Part shown: piece by piece, positions 35,756 through 43,944 of the stretch
Position numbering within the stretch: position 1 is the stretch's first letter
Layout of the letters: every line of letters begins with the position of its first letter
From: Ramlibacter henchirensis
Lineage (GTDB): Bacteria; Pseudomonadota; Gammaproteobacteria; Burkholderiales; Burkholderiaceae_C
Assembly (NCBI RefSeq): GCF_004682015.1
Contig: NZ_SMLM01000002.1
Span: 558,001-622,000 of the forward strand
DNA: 64,000 nt
Direction: 5' to 3'
Made by a program: the position numbers and the translations under genes
Notes under the pieces: model-generated
Seen by the model: the letters and a program-made list of their open reading frames with translations, nothing else
What the model was told of the DNA's origin: nothing
The model's database searches: none

Positions 35756-36720
35756 CACTGCCCCTTCAGCCCGAGCTTCTGGATGAGGGCCCGGTAGAAC
35801 GCGTGGTCCTTGGCCATCACGGCCGCGAACGCCTCGCCCTCGGCGTACGCATAGCCCATGTTCTGCTTTTCCAGCGCGTCGCGCAGGCTCTGCTCCTGCA
35901 CCGTCTTCGCGGTGGCGGCGCGCAGCACGGCGACGATGTCCGGCGGCGTGCCCTTGGGCACGGCCAGTCCGCGCCAGGTGCCGATGGAAATGTCCAGGCC
36001 CTTCTCCTTGAGCGTGGGCACGTTCTCGAAGCCCTTGATGCGCTCGTCGGACATCACGGCGAGCAGCTTCAGCTTGCCCGCCGCCACGTGCGGGAAGACC
36101 TCGGCCGCGCTCACGGTGATCGCCTCGATGTGGCCGCCCAGCAGCGACAGCGCCGCGGGGTTGGCGCCCGCGAACGGGATGTGGTTGAACTTCGCGCCGG
36201 TCTTGTCCTCGACCGCCGCGGCCGCGAGGTGCCACGTCGATCCGTTGCCGCCGTTGCCGATGCGGAAGTCGCCCTTCTTCGCGGCGGCGATGAACTCCTC
36301 CACCGTCTTCCAGGGGGCATCGGCTCGCACCGTGATCGCGGCGGGGTCGTAGTTCAAGCGCGCGATGGGCGTGAAGTCCTCGTGCGTGATCTTCGTCAGC
36401 CCCATGTTCGGCTGCGTCATGAGGTCGGTGGCGAGCACCCCGACCTTGTAGCCCGGCTCCTTGCCATTGAGCACGTCGCCCAGCCCGATCATGCCGGCGG
36501 CACCCGGCTTGTTGACCACCACCATCGGCTGCGGCAGGTGCTTCACGGCCGCCAGCGCGAACGCGCGCGCCAGCACGTCGGTGCCGCCGCCGGCCGGGTA
36601 CGGCACGATGAGTTCGATCGGCTTGGCCGGGAACGACTGCGCGAGCACGGACGCCGGCACGGCCAGCGCGCACAGCACGGTGGCCAGCAGGCCTCGGCGG
36701 GAAGTCTTGTTCATGTTCAT
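35755..36720 (-). CDS. Bug/TctC-family periplasmic substrate-binding protein
   Basis: 321 residues. The start at 36720 has AGGAG eight bases upstream, and the signal peptide (MNMNKTSRRGLLATVLCALA) ends near VLAQS. Motifs PAGGGTDVLAR, VNKPGAAG, and HIPFAGANP in place of HVPYKG. It lies 26 bp after the L-fuconate dehydratase gene, so it is cotranscribed with it and is likely its transport or sensing partner. It differs clearly from the second Bug in the operon. Confidence 0.93.
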   Translation of the reverse strand: MNMNKTSRRGLLATVLCALAVPASVLAQSFPAKPIELIVPYPAGGGTDVLARAFALAAVKHLPQPMVVVNKPGAAGMIGLGDVLNGKEPGYKVGVLATDLMTQPNMGLTKITHEDFTPIARLNYDPAAITVRADAPWKTVEEFIAAAKKGDFRIGNGGNGSTWHLAAAAVEDKTGAKFNHIPFAGANPAALSLLGGHIEAITVSAAEVFPHVAAGKLKLLAVMSDERIKGFENVPTLKEKGLDISIGTWRGLAVPKGTPPDIVAVLRAATAKTVQEQSLRDALEKQNMGYAYAEGEAFAAVMAKDHAFYRALIQKLGLKGQ

Positions 36721-36746
36721 CGGATGTCTCCTGTGGGGAATCGGGA

Positions 36747-38045
36747 TCAGGCCCAGGCCGGGCCTTGCGGGAACTCGAACTGCTTGAGCGACGCGGCATG
36801 CATCTCGATGCTGTAGCCGGCGCGCTTGGGCGGCATGTAGCGGCCGTTGCGAATCACGACGGGCTCGACGAAGTGCTCGTGCAGGTGGTCCACGTACTCC
36901 AGCACGCGGCCTTCCAGCGAACCGGACACGGCGATGTAGTCGAACAGCGAGATGTGCTGCACGTACTCGCACAGCCCCACGCCGCCGGCGTGCGGGCAGA
37001 CCGGGACGCCGAACTTGGCGGCCAGCAGCACGACGATCAGCACCTCGTTCAGGCCGCCCAGCCGCGCGGAATCGAGCTGGCAATAGTCGATGGCCCTGGC
37101 CTGCAGCAGCTGCTTGAACATCACGCGGTTGTGGCAGTGCTCGCCGGTGGCCACGCCGATCGGCGAGATGCGTTCGCGGATCGCCGCATGGCCGAGGATG
37201 TCGTCGGGGCTGGTGGGCTCCTCGATCCACATCGGGTCGTAGGCGGCCAGCTTGCGCATGTTCTCCACCGCGGCGTCCACTTCCCAGACCTGGTTGGCGT
37301 CCATCATCAGCTTGCGGTCCCAGCCGATCTCCTCGCGCAGGATGGCGGCGCGGCGCATGTCCTCTTCCAGGTTGCCGCCCACCTTCTGCTTGAAGTGGGT
37401 CCAGCCCTGCGCCACGCCTTCGCGGGCGAGGCGTCGCACCTTTTCCTCGGAGTAGCCGAGCCAGCCGGCCGAGGTGGTGTAGCCGGGGTAGCCCTGCTGC
37501 AGCATCTCGCGCTCGCGCGCCGCCTTGCCCGGCGCCGCGCGGCGCAGCATCGCCAGCGCCTCGTCGGGCGTCAGCGCGTCGGTGACGAAGCGGAAGTCGA
37601 GGCAGCGCACCAGCTGCTCGGGGCTCATGTCCACCAGCAGCTTCCAGACCGGCTTGCCCTCGGACTTGGCCCACAGGTCCCACACCGCGTTGACGATCGC
37701 GGCGGTGGCCAGGTGGATCACGCCCTTGTCGGGGCCGAGCCAGCGCAGCTGGCTGTCGCCGGTGATCGCGCGCCAGAAGCCGCCCATGTCGGCGGTGATC
37801 TCCTGCAGCGTGCGGCCCACGATGAAGGGCTCCAGCGACTTCACCGCCGCCACGCAGATCTCGTTGCCGCGGCCGATGGTGAAGGTCAGGCCGTGGCCCA
37901 CGTGGCCGTCTTTGGCGTCGGTGTGCAGCGTCACGTACGTCGCCGAATAGTCGGGCGCCGCGTTCATGGCGTCGGAGCCGTCGAGCGATCTGGAGGTGGG
38001 GAAACGGATGTCGCGCACGGCGAGCTGGGTGATTCGGGTGGCCAC
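36747..38045 (-). CDS. L-fuconate dehydratase (enolase superfamily)
   Basis: 432 residues, the length of known L-fuconate dehydratases and strongly like them (TSRSLDGSDAMN, CLDFRFVTDALTP, EEPTSPDDILGHAAIR). Catalytic set: KxK base Lys219/Lys221, Mg ligands Asp249, Glu275 and Glu302, and His352 (CPHAGGVGL). It removes water from L-fuconate, and usually also from related acids such as D-arabinonate or L-galactonate, to give the 2-keto-3-deoxy acid. The start is a GTG with AAGGA five bases upstream. It is the first gene of its operon and is divergent from the LysR gene at 38150. Confidence 0.93.
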   Translation of the reverse strand: MATRITQLAVRDIRFPTSRSLDGSDAMNAAPDYSATYVTLHTDAKDGHVGHGLTFTIGRGNEICVAAVKSLEPFIVGRTLQEITADMGGFWRAITGDSQLRWLGPDKGVIHLATAAIVNAVWDLWAKSEGKPVWKLLVDMSPEQLVRCLDFRFVTDALTPDEALAMLRRAAPGKAAREREMLQQGYPGYTTSAGWLGYSEEKVRRLAREGVAQGWTHFKQKVGGNLEEDMRRAAILREEIGWDRKLMMDANQVWEVDAAVENMRKLAAYDPMWIEEPTSPDDILGHAAIRERISPIGVATGEHCHNRVMFKQLLQARAIDYCQLDSARLGGLNEVLIVVLLAAKFGVPVCPHAGGVGLCEYVQHISLFDYIAVSGSLEGRVLEYVDHLHEHFVEPVVIRNGRYMPPKRAGYSIEMHAASLKQFEFPQGPAWA

Positions 38046-38103
38046 GGGGTCCTTGCGTGTTCGGGAAAGGTGGAACGCAGCTTAGGGAGGGAAGCGATAT
38101 GCA

Positions 38104-38146
38104 TCCAATCGTCTTTTATGATGCTGCGATCCCCTTTCCGGAATCA
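38104..38146. promoter_or_regulatory. LysR-type operator shared with the ABC-transporter operon promoter
   Basis: In the 104-bp region between L-fuconate dehydratase and LysR, TCCAATCGTCT begins a 43-base segment that matches 44901-44943 at about 33 positions without gaps. Inside it ATCG-N7-TGAT (38108-38122) fits the T-N11-A box of LysR regulators. Location and conservation argue that the LysR at 38150 binds here. Confidence 0.6.
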
Positions 38147-38149
38147 GTC

Positions 38150-39115
38150 ATGGACCGCGCTCCTGCCGCCCCGCCAGCCAACCTGTTCCGGCGGCTCAGG
38201 ATCAAGAGCCGGCAGATCATGCTGCTCGACGCCCTGGATGAGCACCGCAACCTGCGCCGTGCCGCTGCCGCGATCCACACCACCCAGCCCGCCGCCACCG
38301 CGCTGCTGCAGCAGCTGGAGGAAGGGCTGGGCGTGCCGTTGTTCGAGCGCCATGCGCGCGGGATGGAGCCCACCCGTTATGGCGAGGTGATGATCCGCTA
38401 CGCCCGCAGCGTGCTGCACGATTTCGAGCACGCCGGCGATGAAATGGCCGCGCTGGTGGCCGGCCAGGCGGGACTGGTGCGCATCGGGACCGTGATGGGC
38501 GCCATGCCGGTGATGCTCACCGGCGCGCTGGCGCGCTTCAAGGACGGGCACCCGAAGGTTCGCGTGACGCTGCAGGTGGACACGAGCGACCTGCTGATTC
38601 CCGGCCTGGTGCGCGGCGATCTCGACGTGGTGCTGGGACGGCTGCCCGACCAGTTCGAAGGCGGCGCGGAGCTGGAGATCGAGTCGATGGAGGGCGAACC
38701 GATGGCCGTGGTGGCGCGGCCGGGGCATCCGCTGTTCGACCGGCCGAAGCTGAAGATCGCCGACCTGGTGGCCCAGACCTGGATCCTGCACCCCACCGGA
38801 AGCCCGATGCGCCGGCGCATCGAGCAGGCGCTGCAGGAAGCGAGCATGGCGCCGCCGCCCGACATCGTGGAGACCTCGTCCATCCTCGCGACCACCGCGC
38901 TGCTGGAATCCACCGACATGATCTCGGTGGTGCCGCTGGACGTGGCGCAGCACTACGCCAACTACGGGATGCTGGCGATCCTGCCCGTGAAACTGCCGAT
39001 CGCGATGGCCAAGCTGGGCGTCCTCACGCGCAAGCAGAAGGAGCTGTCGCCGGCGGTGCGGGCGTTCTTGCGGACGCTCAAGGAGAGCATCCTGGAGAGC
39101 CGGTTGGGCCGTTGA
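38150..39115 (+). CDS. LysR-family transcriptional regulator of the sugar-acid genes
   Basis: 321 residues from an ATG at 38150; earlier in-frame starts would place the operator inside the gene. Winged helix-turn-helix at about 15-75 (IHTTQPAATALLQQLEEGLG) and an effector domain with LHPTGSPMRRRI. It belongs to the same GSPMR subfamily as the LysR at 8877. It is divergent from the L-fuconate dehydratase operon and convergent with the lactonase gene at the end of the ABC-transporter operon. Copies of one putative operator precede both operons, so it is probably the common activator. Confidence 0.93.
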   Translation: MDRAPAAPPANLFRRLRIKSRQIMLLDALDEHRNLRRAAAAIHTTQPAATALLQQLEEGLGVPLFERHARGMEPTRYGEVMIRYARSVLHDFEHAGDEMAALVAGQAGLVRIGTVMGAMPVMLTGALARFKDGHPKVRVTLQVDTSDLLIPGLVRGDLDVVLGRLPDQFEGGAELEIESMEGEPMAVVARPGHPLFDRPKLKIADLVAQTWILHPTGSPMRRRIEQALQEASMAPPPDIVETSSILATTALLESTDMISVVPLDVAQHYANYGMLAILPVKLPIAMAKLGVLTRKQKELSPAVRAFLRTLKESILESRLGR

Positions 39116-39132
39116 CCCGGTGTTGCCGGGTC
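39114..39132. terminator. Perfect hairpin spanning the two convergent stop codons
   Basis: GACCCGG-TGTTG-CCGGGTC forms a 7-bp perfect stem that overlaps the stop codons of the LysR gene (plus) and the lactonase gene (minus). No T-run follows on either strand, so it is at best a weak or Rho-assisted bidirectional terminator. Confidence 0.4.
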
Positions 39133-40012
39133 AGATCGCGTAAACCCGCTGCGCGTTCTCCACGAACAGCTTCGACCGCTCCCCTTCGCTGAACCCCTGC
39201 ACGATCTGCGCGAACCCGTCGAAGATCGTCCTGAAGCTCGCGCACAGCCCATCGACGGGATAGTTGCTGCCGAACATGCAGCGGTCCACCCCGAACAGCT
39301 CGATCACTTCCAGCACCACGCGACGGTTGGCGTCGAGCCGCCAATGCCCGCCGGCTTCGCCGATGCCGCTGATCTTGATCGCCACGTTCGGACATCCGGC
39401 CATCTCTGCCAGCGCCGCTCGCCAGGCCTTCAGCCCCGCCTCGCTGCGGTCGGACGGCATGCCGGCATGGTTGATCACGATCCGCGTGTCGGGGAAGTCG
39501 CGCGCCACCCGCGCCGCCTCGTGCAGGTGCCACCAGGGCGTCTGCAGTTCGTAGTGCAGCCCGAGCGGAAGCAGCTGCGCATAGCCCTTCAGCCAAGCCC
39601 CGTCCGTCATCCCGCCCGGAGCGCCGCCGGGCGCCGGATTCGCGCGCGGCTTCTGCCGCACGCCGCGCACGAAGTCGAACTGCGCCAGTTGCTCCAGCGT
39701 GGCGGCCGCATCCGGCTGGTGCAGCCAGGCCTGCCCGATCGCTACTGACGGCAGCCCGCTCTGCTCTCGCAGCGACGCGACATAGCGCATCTCGCCGACC
39801 GGATCGCGCGGGTCCCACTCGGCCTCGACGTAGACGCTGCCGACGAGGTCGAAACCCGCGGTGTCGCGCCGGTAATCCGCCGGCAGGTAGGGGCGTTTGA
39901 GCGAAGAGTGGTCGCCGTAGCGGTGCGGCGGATGCCCGGCATCGTTCAGCCACGGGTAGTAGTGGGCTCGCGGGTCCCAGAAATGATGGTGGGCGTCGAT
40001 CAGGGACAGCAT
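39131..40012 (-). CDS. COG3618-family amidohydrolase, probable sugar-acid lactonase
   Basis: 293 residues of the amidohydrolase 2 TIM-barrel type. The metal motif is IDAHHHFWDP near the N-terminus (His8, His10), with later ligands in VINHAG and FGSNYPVDG. COG3618 contains L-fuconolactonase and L-rhamnonolactonase, and a lactonase is the step just before the L-fuconate dehydratase found 7 kb away, so this assignment fits the pathway. It is the last gene of the operon that starts at 44837, 3 bp after the AraD1-type gene. Substrate specificity is inferred. Confidence 0.88.
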   Translation of the reverse strand: MLSLIDAHHHFWDPRAHYYPWLNDAGHPPHRYGDHSSLKRPYLPADYRRDTAGFDLVGSVYVEAEWDPRDPVGEMRYVASLREQSGLPSVAIGQAWLHQPDAAATLEQLAQFDFVRGVRQKPRANPAPGGAPGGMTDGAWLKGYAQLLPLGLHYELQTPWWHLHEAARVARDFPDTRIVINHAGMPSDRSEAGLKAWRAALAEMAGCPNVAIKISGIGEAGGHWRLDANRRVVLEVIELFGVDRCMFGSNYPVDGLCASFRTIFDGFAQIVQGFSEGERSKLFVENAQRVYAI

Positions 40013-40015
40013 GGG

Positions 40016-41023
40016 TCAGGCGGCCCTCACGCCGCCGAAGGAGAACGCGGGGTCCACGCGCCGCAGGCCGTTGACCAGCGGCCGGCCGAACGGCGGCGCG
40101 GAGATCTCGAAGGTGCAGGCCGCGTCCACCTTGATGCCCTCCGCGAACGACACCGTGGCCGTGCCGAAGTAGTGCACGTGCACGTCGCCCGGCACCAGGA
40201 ACTGGTCGTGCTTGAAGTGGTGGAACTCGATGTTCGGGATCGAGTGCGCCATGTTTCGCTCGCCGGTGAAGAACGGTTTCTCCCAGCGGCGGCGTCCCTT
40301 GCGCGTGATGCGCGAGAGGCCTTCGATGTGCGAAGGCAGTTCGCCCAGCAGCAGCTCGGGGCCGAACGAGCTGGCCAGCAGCTTGGCCCGCGAGGCCCAG
40401 CCGCTGTTGCGCCGTTCCATGGCGTGGTCCGACAGCTCGTTGGCCAGCGCGAAGCCGACGCGGTGCGGCATGCGGTCCGCACCGATCAGGTAGATGCCGG
40501 CCAGCTCCGGCTCCTCGCTGGCATCGGTCGCGAAGCCGGCCACCGGGAAGTCCTGCCAGGGATGGACCAGCGAGTGCCCGGTGCCCTTGAAGTGCCATTC
40601 GGGCGGCGCGCCCGGCTGGCCGTCTTCGGCCCGGCCCGTGTCGAGCCCGAGCTTGAAGAGGCGCAGCGAGTCGCTCAGCTTGGCCTCGTCGGCTTCGAGC
40701 GCCCGCCGCAGCTGCTCGCGGGTGCGCTCGCTGCCCAGATGCGTGAGCCCGGACGCGCTCACCAGCAGGTGAGCGGGGTCCGGATGGTCCATCGGCACCA
40801 GCACCGCCTGGCTCTCGACCAGCGCCTCGTAGTCGACGAATTCCGCGCCGGCCAGCTCGCGCGCCAGCCTGGCGACCGGCACGTCATGCCCGATCGCGCG
40901 AGTCGCCAGCGAATGCGTCGTGTCGCAGCCCGCCAGCACCCGCACGCGAGTGGCCGATTCGACGATGCCGACCGCGCGGCCGCCCTCGGGGCGGCGGAAC
41001 TGCAGGAGCCGCAGCCCGGCCAT
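40016..41023 (-). CDS. AraD1-type FAH-superfamily protein
   Basis: 335 residues (ATG at 41023; a GTG one codon earlier is possible). The sequence resembles the AraD1 group of FAH-fold proteins found with pentonate and deoxyaldonate pathways; the C-terminal half carries the FAH core (FHHFKHDQFLVPGDVHVHYFG). Members are proposed to dehydrate or hydrolyse 2-keto-3-deoxy or 2,4-diketo acids. With the FAH protein at 32552 it gives the regulon two enzymes of this fold, perhaps for different sugar acids. It lies 10 bp after the solute-binding protein gene. Confidence 0.85.
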   Translation of the reverse strand: MAGLRLLQFRRPEGGRAVGIVESATRVRVLAGCDTTHSLATRAIGHDVPVARLARELAGAEFVDYEALVESQAVLVPMDHPDPAHLLVSASGLTHLGSERTREQLRRALEADEAKLSDSLRLFKLGLDTGRAEDGQPGAPPEWHFKGTGHSLVHPWQDFPVAGFATDASEEPELAGIYLIGADRMPHRVGFALANELSDHAMERRNSGWASRAKLLASSFGPELLLGELPSHIEGLSRITRKGRRRWEKPFFTGERNMAHSIPNIEFHHFKHDQFLVPGDVHVHYFGTATVSFAEGIKVDAACTFEISAPPFGRPLVNGLRRVDPAFSFGGVRAA

Positions 41024-41033
41024 CACGCAGTCC

Positions 41034-41834
41034 TTACTTCAACCACTTCTCGACCACGTCGGCCGGGATGTCGGTGCCGTGGTACTTCTTGAAGATCTCG
41101 TTGAGCTTGCCGTTCTTGTGGTTGGCGCGCACCCAGTCGTTGACCCAGGCCAGCAGCTTCGCGTCGTCCTTGCGCACGCCGATGCCCAGGTCGTTTGTGC
41201 GCAGGATGAACTTCATCTCCAGGTTCCGGTTCGGCGCCTTCTGCTGCATGGTCTGGAACAGCGCGTTGGAAGTGCCCACCAGGTCGGCCTGGCCGGTCAC
41301 CACCGCGGTGATCACGCCGGCGTCGTCGTCGTAGCGGACCACGGTGGCGCCCTTGGCATTGTTCGTGAGGTCCACGTCCTGCGTGGTGCTGCGGTTCACC
41401 GCCACGCTCTTGCCGGCCAGGTCGGCCATGCTCTTGACGTTGATGCCCTTGACCCCGCCGACCAGCGAGATCTGCGGGGCGTACGGCACCGAGTAGTCGA
41501 TCACCTTGGCGCGCTCCGGCGTCCAGGCCAGGGTGGAGATGATGATGTCGGCCTTGCCGGTCTGCAGGTTCGGGATGCGCGTGGCGCCGACGGTGGGCAC
41601 CACTTCGAGCGCCACGCCGAGGTCCTTGGCGAGCAGCACGGCGACGTCGTAGTCGGAGCCGGTCGGCTTCATGTTGGCGTCGGTCATGCCCGACGGCGGC
41701 ACCGCGAGGTCGATGGACACGCGGATCTTCTTGGCGGCGCGGATGTTGTCCAGCGTGTCGGCTTGCGCGCCGAAGGCGGCGGCGGTCAGGGTGGCCAGCA
41801 CCAGCGTGCGGCGGATCAGGCTCTTGGGGCTCAT
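41034..41834 (-). CDS. ABC transporter solute-binding protein, polar amino acid (family 3) type
   Basis: 266 residues. The signal peptide ends at AFGAQAD. Family 3 features: IRVSIDLAVPPSG near the N-terminus, DIIISTLAWTPERAKVIDYSVPY in the hinge region, and LAGKSVAVNRSTTQD. Typical ligands are amino acids, but the gene lies in an operon with a lactonase and an AraD1-type enzyme and no amino-acid gene, so an acidic sugar derivative is possible. It is 36 bp downstream of the ATPase gene. Confidence 0.92.
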   Translation of the reverse strand: MSPKSLIRRTLVLATLTAAAFGAQADTLDNIRAAKKIRVSIDLAVPPSGMTDANMKPTGSDYDVAVLLAKDLGVALEVVPTVGATRIPNLQTGKADIIISTLAWTPERAKVIDYSVPYAPQISLVGGVKGINVKSMADLAGKSVAVNRSTTQDVDLTNNAKGATVVRYDDDAGVITAVVTGQADLVGTSNALFQTMQQKAPNRNLEMKFILRTNDLGIGVRKDDAKLLAWVNDWVRANHKNGKLNEIFKKYHGTDIPADVVEKWLK

Positions 41835-41870
41835 GGTGTCTCCAGTGGTGGTGGTGGGGGAAATCGTCGG

Positions 41871-42599
41871 TCAGAGGCCGTTGCCGAAGAACTGCTTGAG
41901 TTCCGCGGTCTGGGGCCGGTCGAACATCTCGCGGCCGCCCTGCTCCCAGACGCGGCCGCGATGCATGAAGATCGTGGTGTCGGCCACGTTGCGGGCGAAG
42001 GCCATCTCGTGCGTCACGAGCACCATCGTCATTCCGCCGGCGGCAAGGTCCGCCATCACCTTGAGCACCTCGCCGGTGAGCTGAGGGTCGAGCGCGGAAG
42101 TGACCTCGTCGAACAGCATCACCTGCGGCTCCATCGCGAGCGAGCGGGCGATCGCCACCCGCTGCTGCTGGCCGCCCGAGAGCTGCTCGGGATAGCTGTG
42201 CGCCTTGTCCGACAGCCCCACCTGCGCGAGCACGCGCTCGGTGATCTCCTTCGCCTCGGCCCGCGTCTTGCCTCGCGCATGGCGAGGCGCGAGAGCGATG
42301 TTCTCGGCGGCCGTCAGGTGCGGGAACAGGTTGTAGCTCTGGAACACGATGCCGACGTCGCGCCGCAGTTGCCGCAGGTCGAGCCTGGCGTCGCTGACCT
42401 CGTGGCCGCAGACGCGGATGCGGCCCTGGTCGACCTTCTCCAGCCGGTCGATGCAGCGCAGCGCCGTGCTCTTGCCCGAGCCGCTGCGGCCGATGATGGC
42501 GGTCACCTCGCCGCGGCCGACCTCGAAGCTCACGCCGTCGAGAACCTTCAGCGTCCCGAAGCTCTTGTGAACGTTCTCCAGTTGCACGACAGCGCTCAT
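41871..42599 (-). CDS. ABC transporter ATP-binding protein, polar amino acid type
   Basis: 242 residues. Walker A GRSGSGKST (37-45), Q-loop FQSYN, signature LSGGQ (140-144) and Walker B with Asp164-Glu165. The start ATG overlaps the stop of the downstream-listed permease by 4 bp (ATGA), and the open frame upstream is a shadow of that permease. It energises the transporter formed with the two permeases and the solute-binding protein. Confidence 0.94.
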   Translation of the reverse strand: MSAVVQLENVHKSFGTLKVLDGVSFEVGRGEVTAIIGRSGSGKSTALRCIDRLEKVDQGRIRVCGHEVSDARLDLRQLRRDVGIVFQSYNLFPHLTAAENIALAPRHARGKTRAEAKEITERVLAQVGLSDKAHSYPEQLSGGQQQRVAIARSLAMEPQVMLFDEVTSALDPQLTGEVLKVMADLAAGGMTMVLVTHEMAFARNVADTTIFMHRGRVWEQGGREMFDRPQTAELKQFFGNGL

Positions 42600-43264
42600 G
42601 CAGTCTCCAGTCGGGGAGCGACGACCATCAGGCGGCGCTCGAGTTTGCGGCTCCACCACGACAGTGGGAAGCAGAGAAGGAAGTACAGGCCGGCGACCAG
42701 CATGTAGACGAGGAAGGGCTCGAAGATCGAGTTGTTCACCACCTGCCCCGCGCGGGCCAGCTCGATGAAGCCGACCACCGAGGCCAGCGAGGTGTTCTTG
42801 ACGATCTGCACCATGAAGCCCACGGTGGGGGGCGTGGCGATGCGCAGCGCCTGCGGCAGGACCACGAGTGCCATGCGCTGCACCCGCGACAGCGCCAGGC
42901 ACTCGGCGGCTTCCCATTGCGTCCGCGGCACGGCCTGGATGCAGCCGCGCCAGATCTCGCCGATGTACGCGCTGACGTAGATGGTCATCGAGAGGCCCGC
43001 CGCGACGATGGCGGGCAGGGTGAGGCCCAGGATGCTCAGGCCGAAGTAGGCCAGGAACATCAGGATCAGCAGCGGAGTGCCCTGCACCAGCTGCACGTAG
43101 CCCATCGACACCCAGCGCAGCGGCTTGAGCGGCGAGATGCGGCACAGCGCGACCACGAAGCCGACGAGCCCGCCGCCCACGAAGGCGATCAGCGACAGCA
43201 TCAGCGTCCAGCCGGCGCCCTGCAGCAGGAACTGCAGGTGGTTGGCGTTGAATGAAACGCTCAC
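42596..43264 (-). CDS. ABC transporter permease, polar amino acid type (second subunit)
   Basis: 222 residues, about five membrane helices, with the EAA loop EAAECLALSRVQRMALVVLP that contacts the ATPase. The start is a GTG at 43264 overlapping the stop of the first permease (GTGA); its own stop overlaps the ATPase start. Two related permeases of this kind normally form a heterodimer. Confidence 0.92.
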   Translation of the reverse strand: MSVSFNANHLQFLLQGAGWTLMLSLIAFVGGGLVGFVVALCRISPLKPLRWVSMGYVQLVQGTPLLILMFLAYFGLSILGLTLPAIVAAGLSMTIYVSAYIGEIWRGCIQAVPRTQWEAAECLALSRVQRMALVVLPQALRIATPPTVGFMVQIVKNTSLASVVGFIELARAGQVVNNSIFEPFLVYMLVAGLYFLLCFPLSWWSRKLERRLMVVAPRLETA

Positions 43265-43944
43265 AGCGGCGTCCCCAGCTTGCGCCGGCGGGTGAACAGC
43301 GCCTGGCCCGCGGCCCAGAACAGCCCGCGCATCATCAGCGACAGCAGCAGGTAGAACACCGCGACGACCGCGTACGTCTCGAACGAGCGGAAGGTGTCCG
43401 ACTGCACCCGGTTGGCGATCGCCGTCAGCTCTTCGGCCGAGATCTGCGACGTGATGGAGGTGGCCAGCATCAGCAGCACGAACTGGCTGGTGAGCGCCGG
43501 GTAGACCCGCTCCATCGCCGGCCGCAGGATCACGTGCCAGTAGACCTGCGCGCGCGACAGCGCCAGGCACTCGGCCGCCTCGATCTGGCTGCGGTGGATC
43601 GACTCGATGCCGGCTCGCATGATCTCGGTGGTGTAGGCGCCGACGTTGATCACCATCGCCAGCACCGCGGCAACGAAGGCCGGCACCTTCAGGCCGACGC
43701 TGGCCAGCCCGAAGTACACGAGGAAGATCTGCACCAGCAGCGGCGTGTTGCGGATCGCCTCGACGTAGGTGGCGCACGCGCGCGCGACGAACGCATTGCG
43801 GCTGCCGCGGCCGATGGCACACAGCGTGCCGATCAGAAGGCCCAGCAGCGTCGCCGCGAGCGACAGCTTGATCGTCAGCCAGGCGCCGTGCAGGAACAGC
43901 GGCCACTGCGCCAGCACGCTCGCGAAATCGAACTTGTACGTCAC
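43261..43944 (-). CDS. ABC transporter permease, polar amino acid type (first subunit)
   Basis: 227 residues with a His/Glu-permease-family core: SIRNTPLLVQ-like segment (AIRNTPLLVQIFLVYFG) and EAA loop EAAECLALSRAQVYWHVILR. The start is a GTG at 43944 that overlaps the stop of the dehydrogenase gene by 4 bp, so the dehydrogenase, both permeases and the ATPase are all translationally chained. Confidence 0.92.
   Translation of the reverse strand: MTYKFDFASVLAQWPLFLHGAWLTIKLSLAATLLGLLIGTLCAIGRGSRNAFVARACATYVEAIRNTPLLVQIFLVYFGLASVGLKVPAFVAAVLAMVINVGAYTTEIMRAGIESIHRSQIEAAECLALSRAQVYWHVILRPAMERVYPALTSQFVLLMLATSITSQISAEELTAIANRVQSDTFRSFETYAVVAVFYLLLSLMMRGLFWAAGQALFTRRRKLGTPL

Noticed and set aside
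34745..36799. Apparent Bug-PdxA fusion as one 684-codon frame
   Set aside because: The upstream part is an out-of-frame reading of the Bug gene; a proper ATG for the PdxA-like protein sits at 35755, overlapping the Bug stop.
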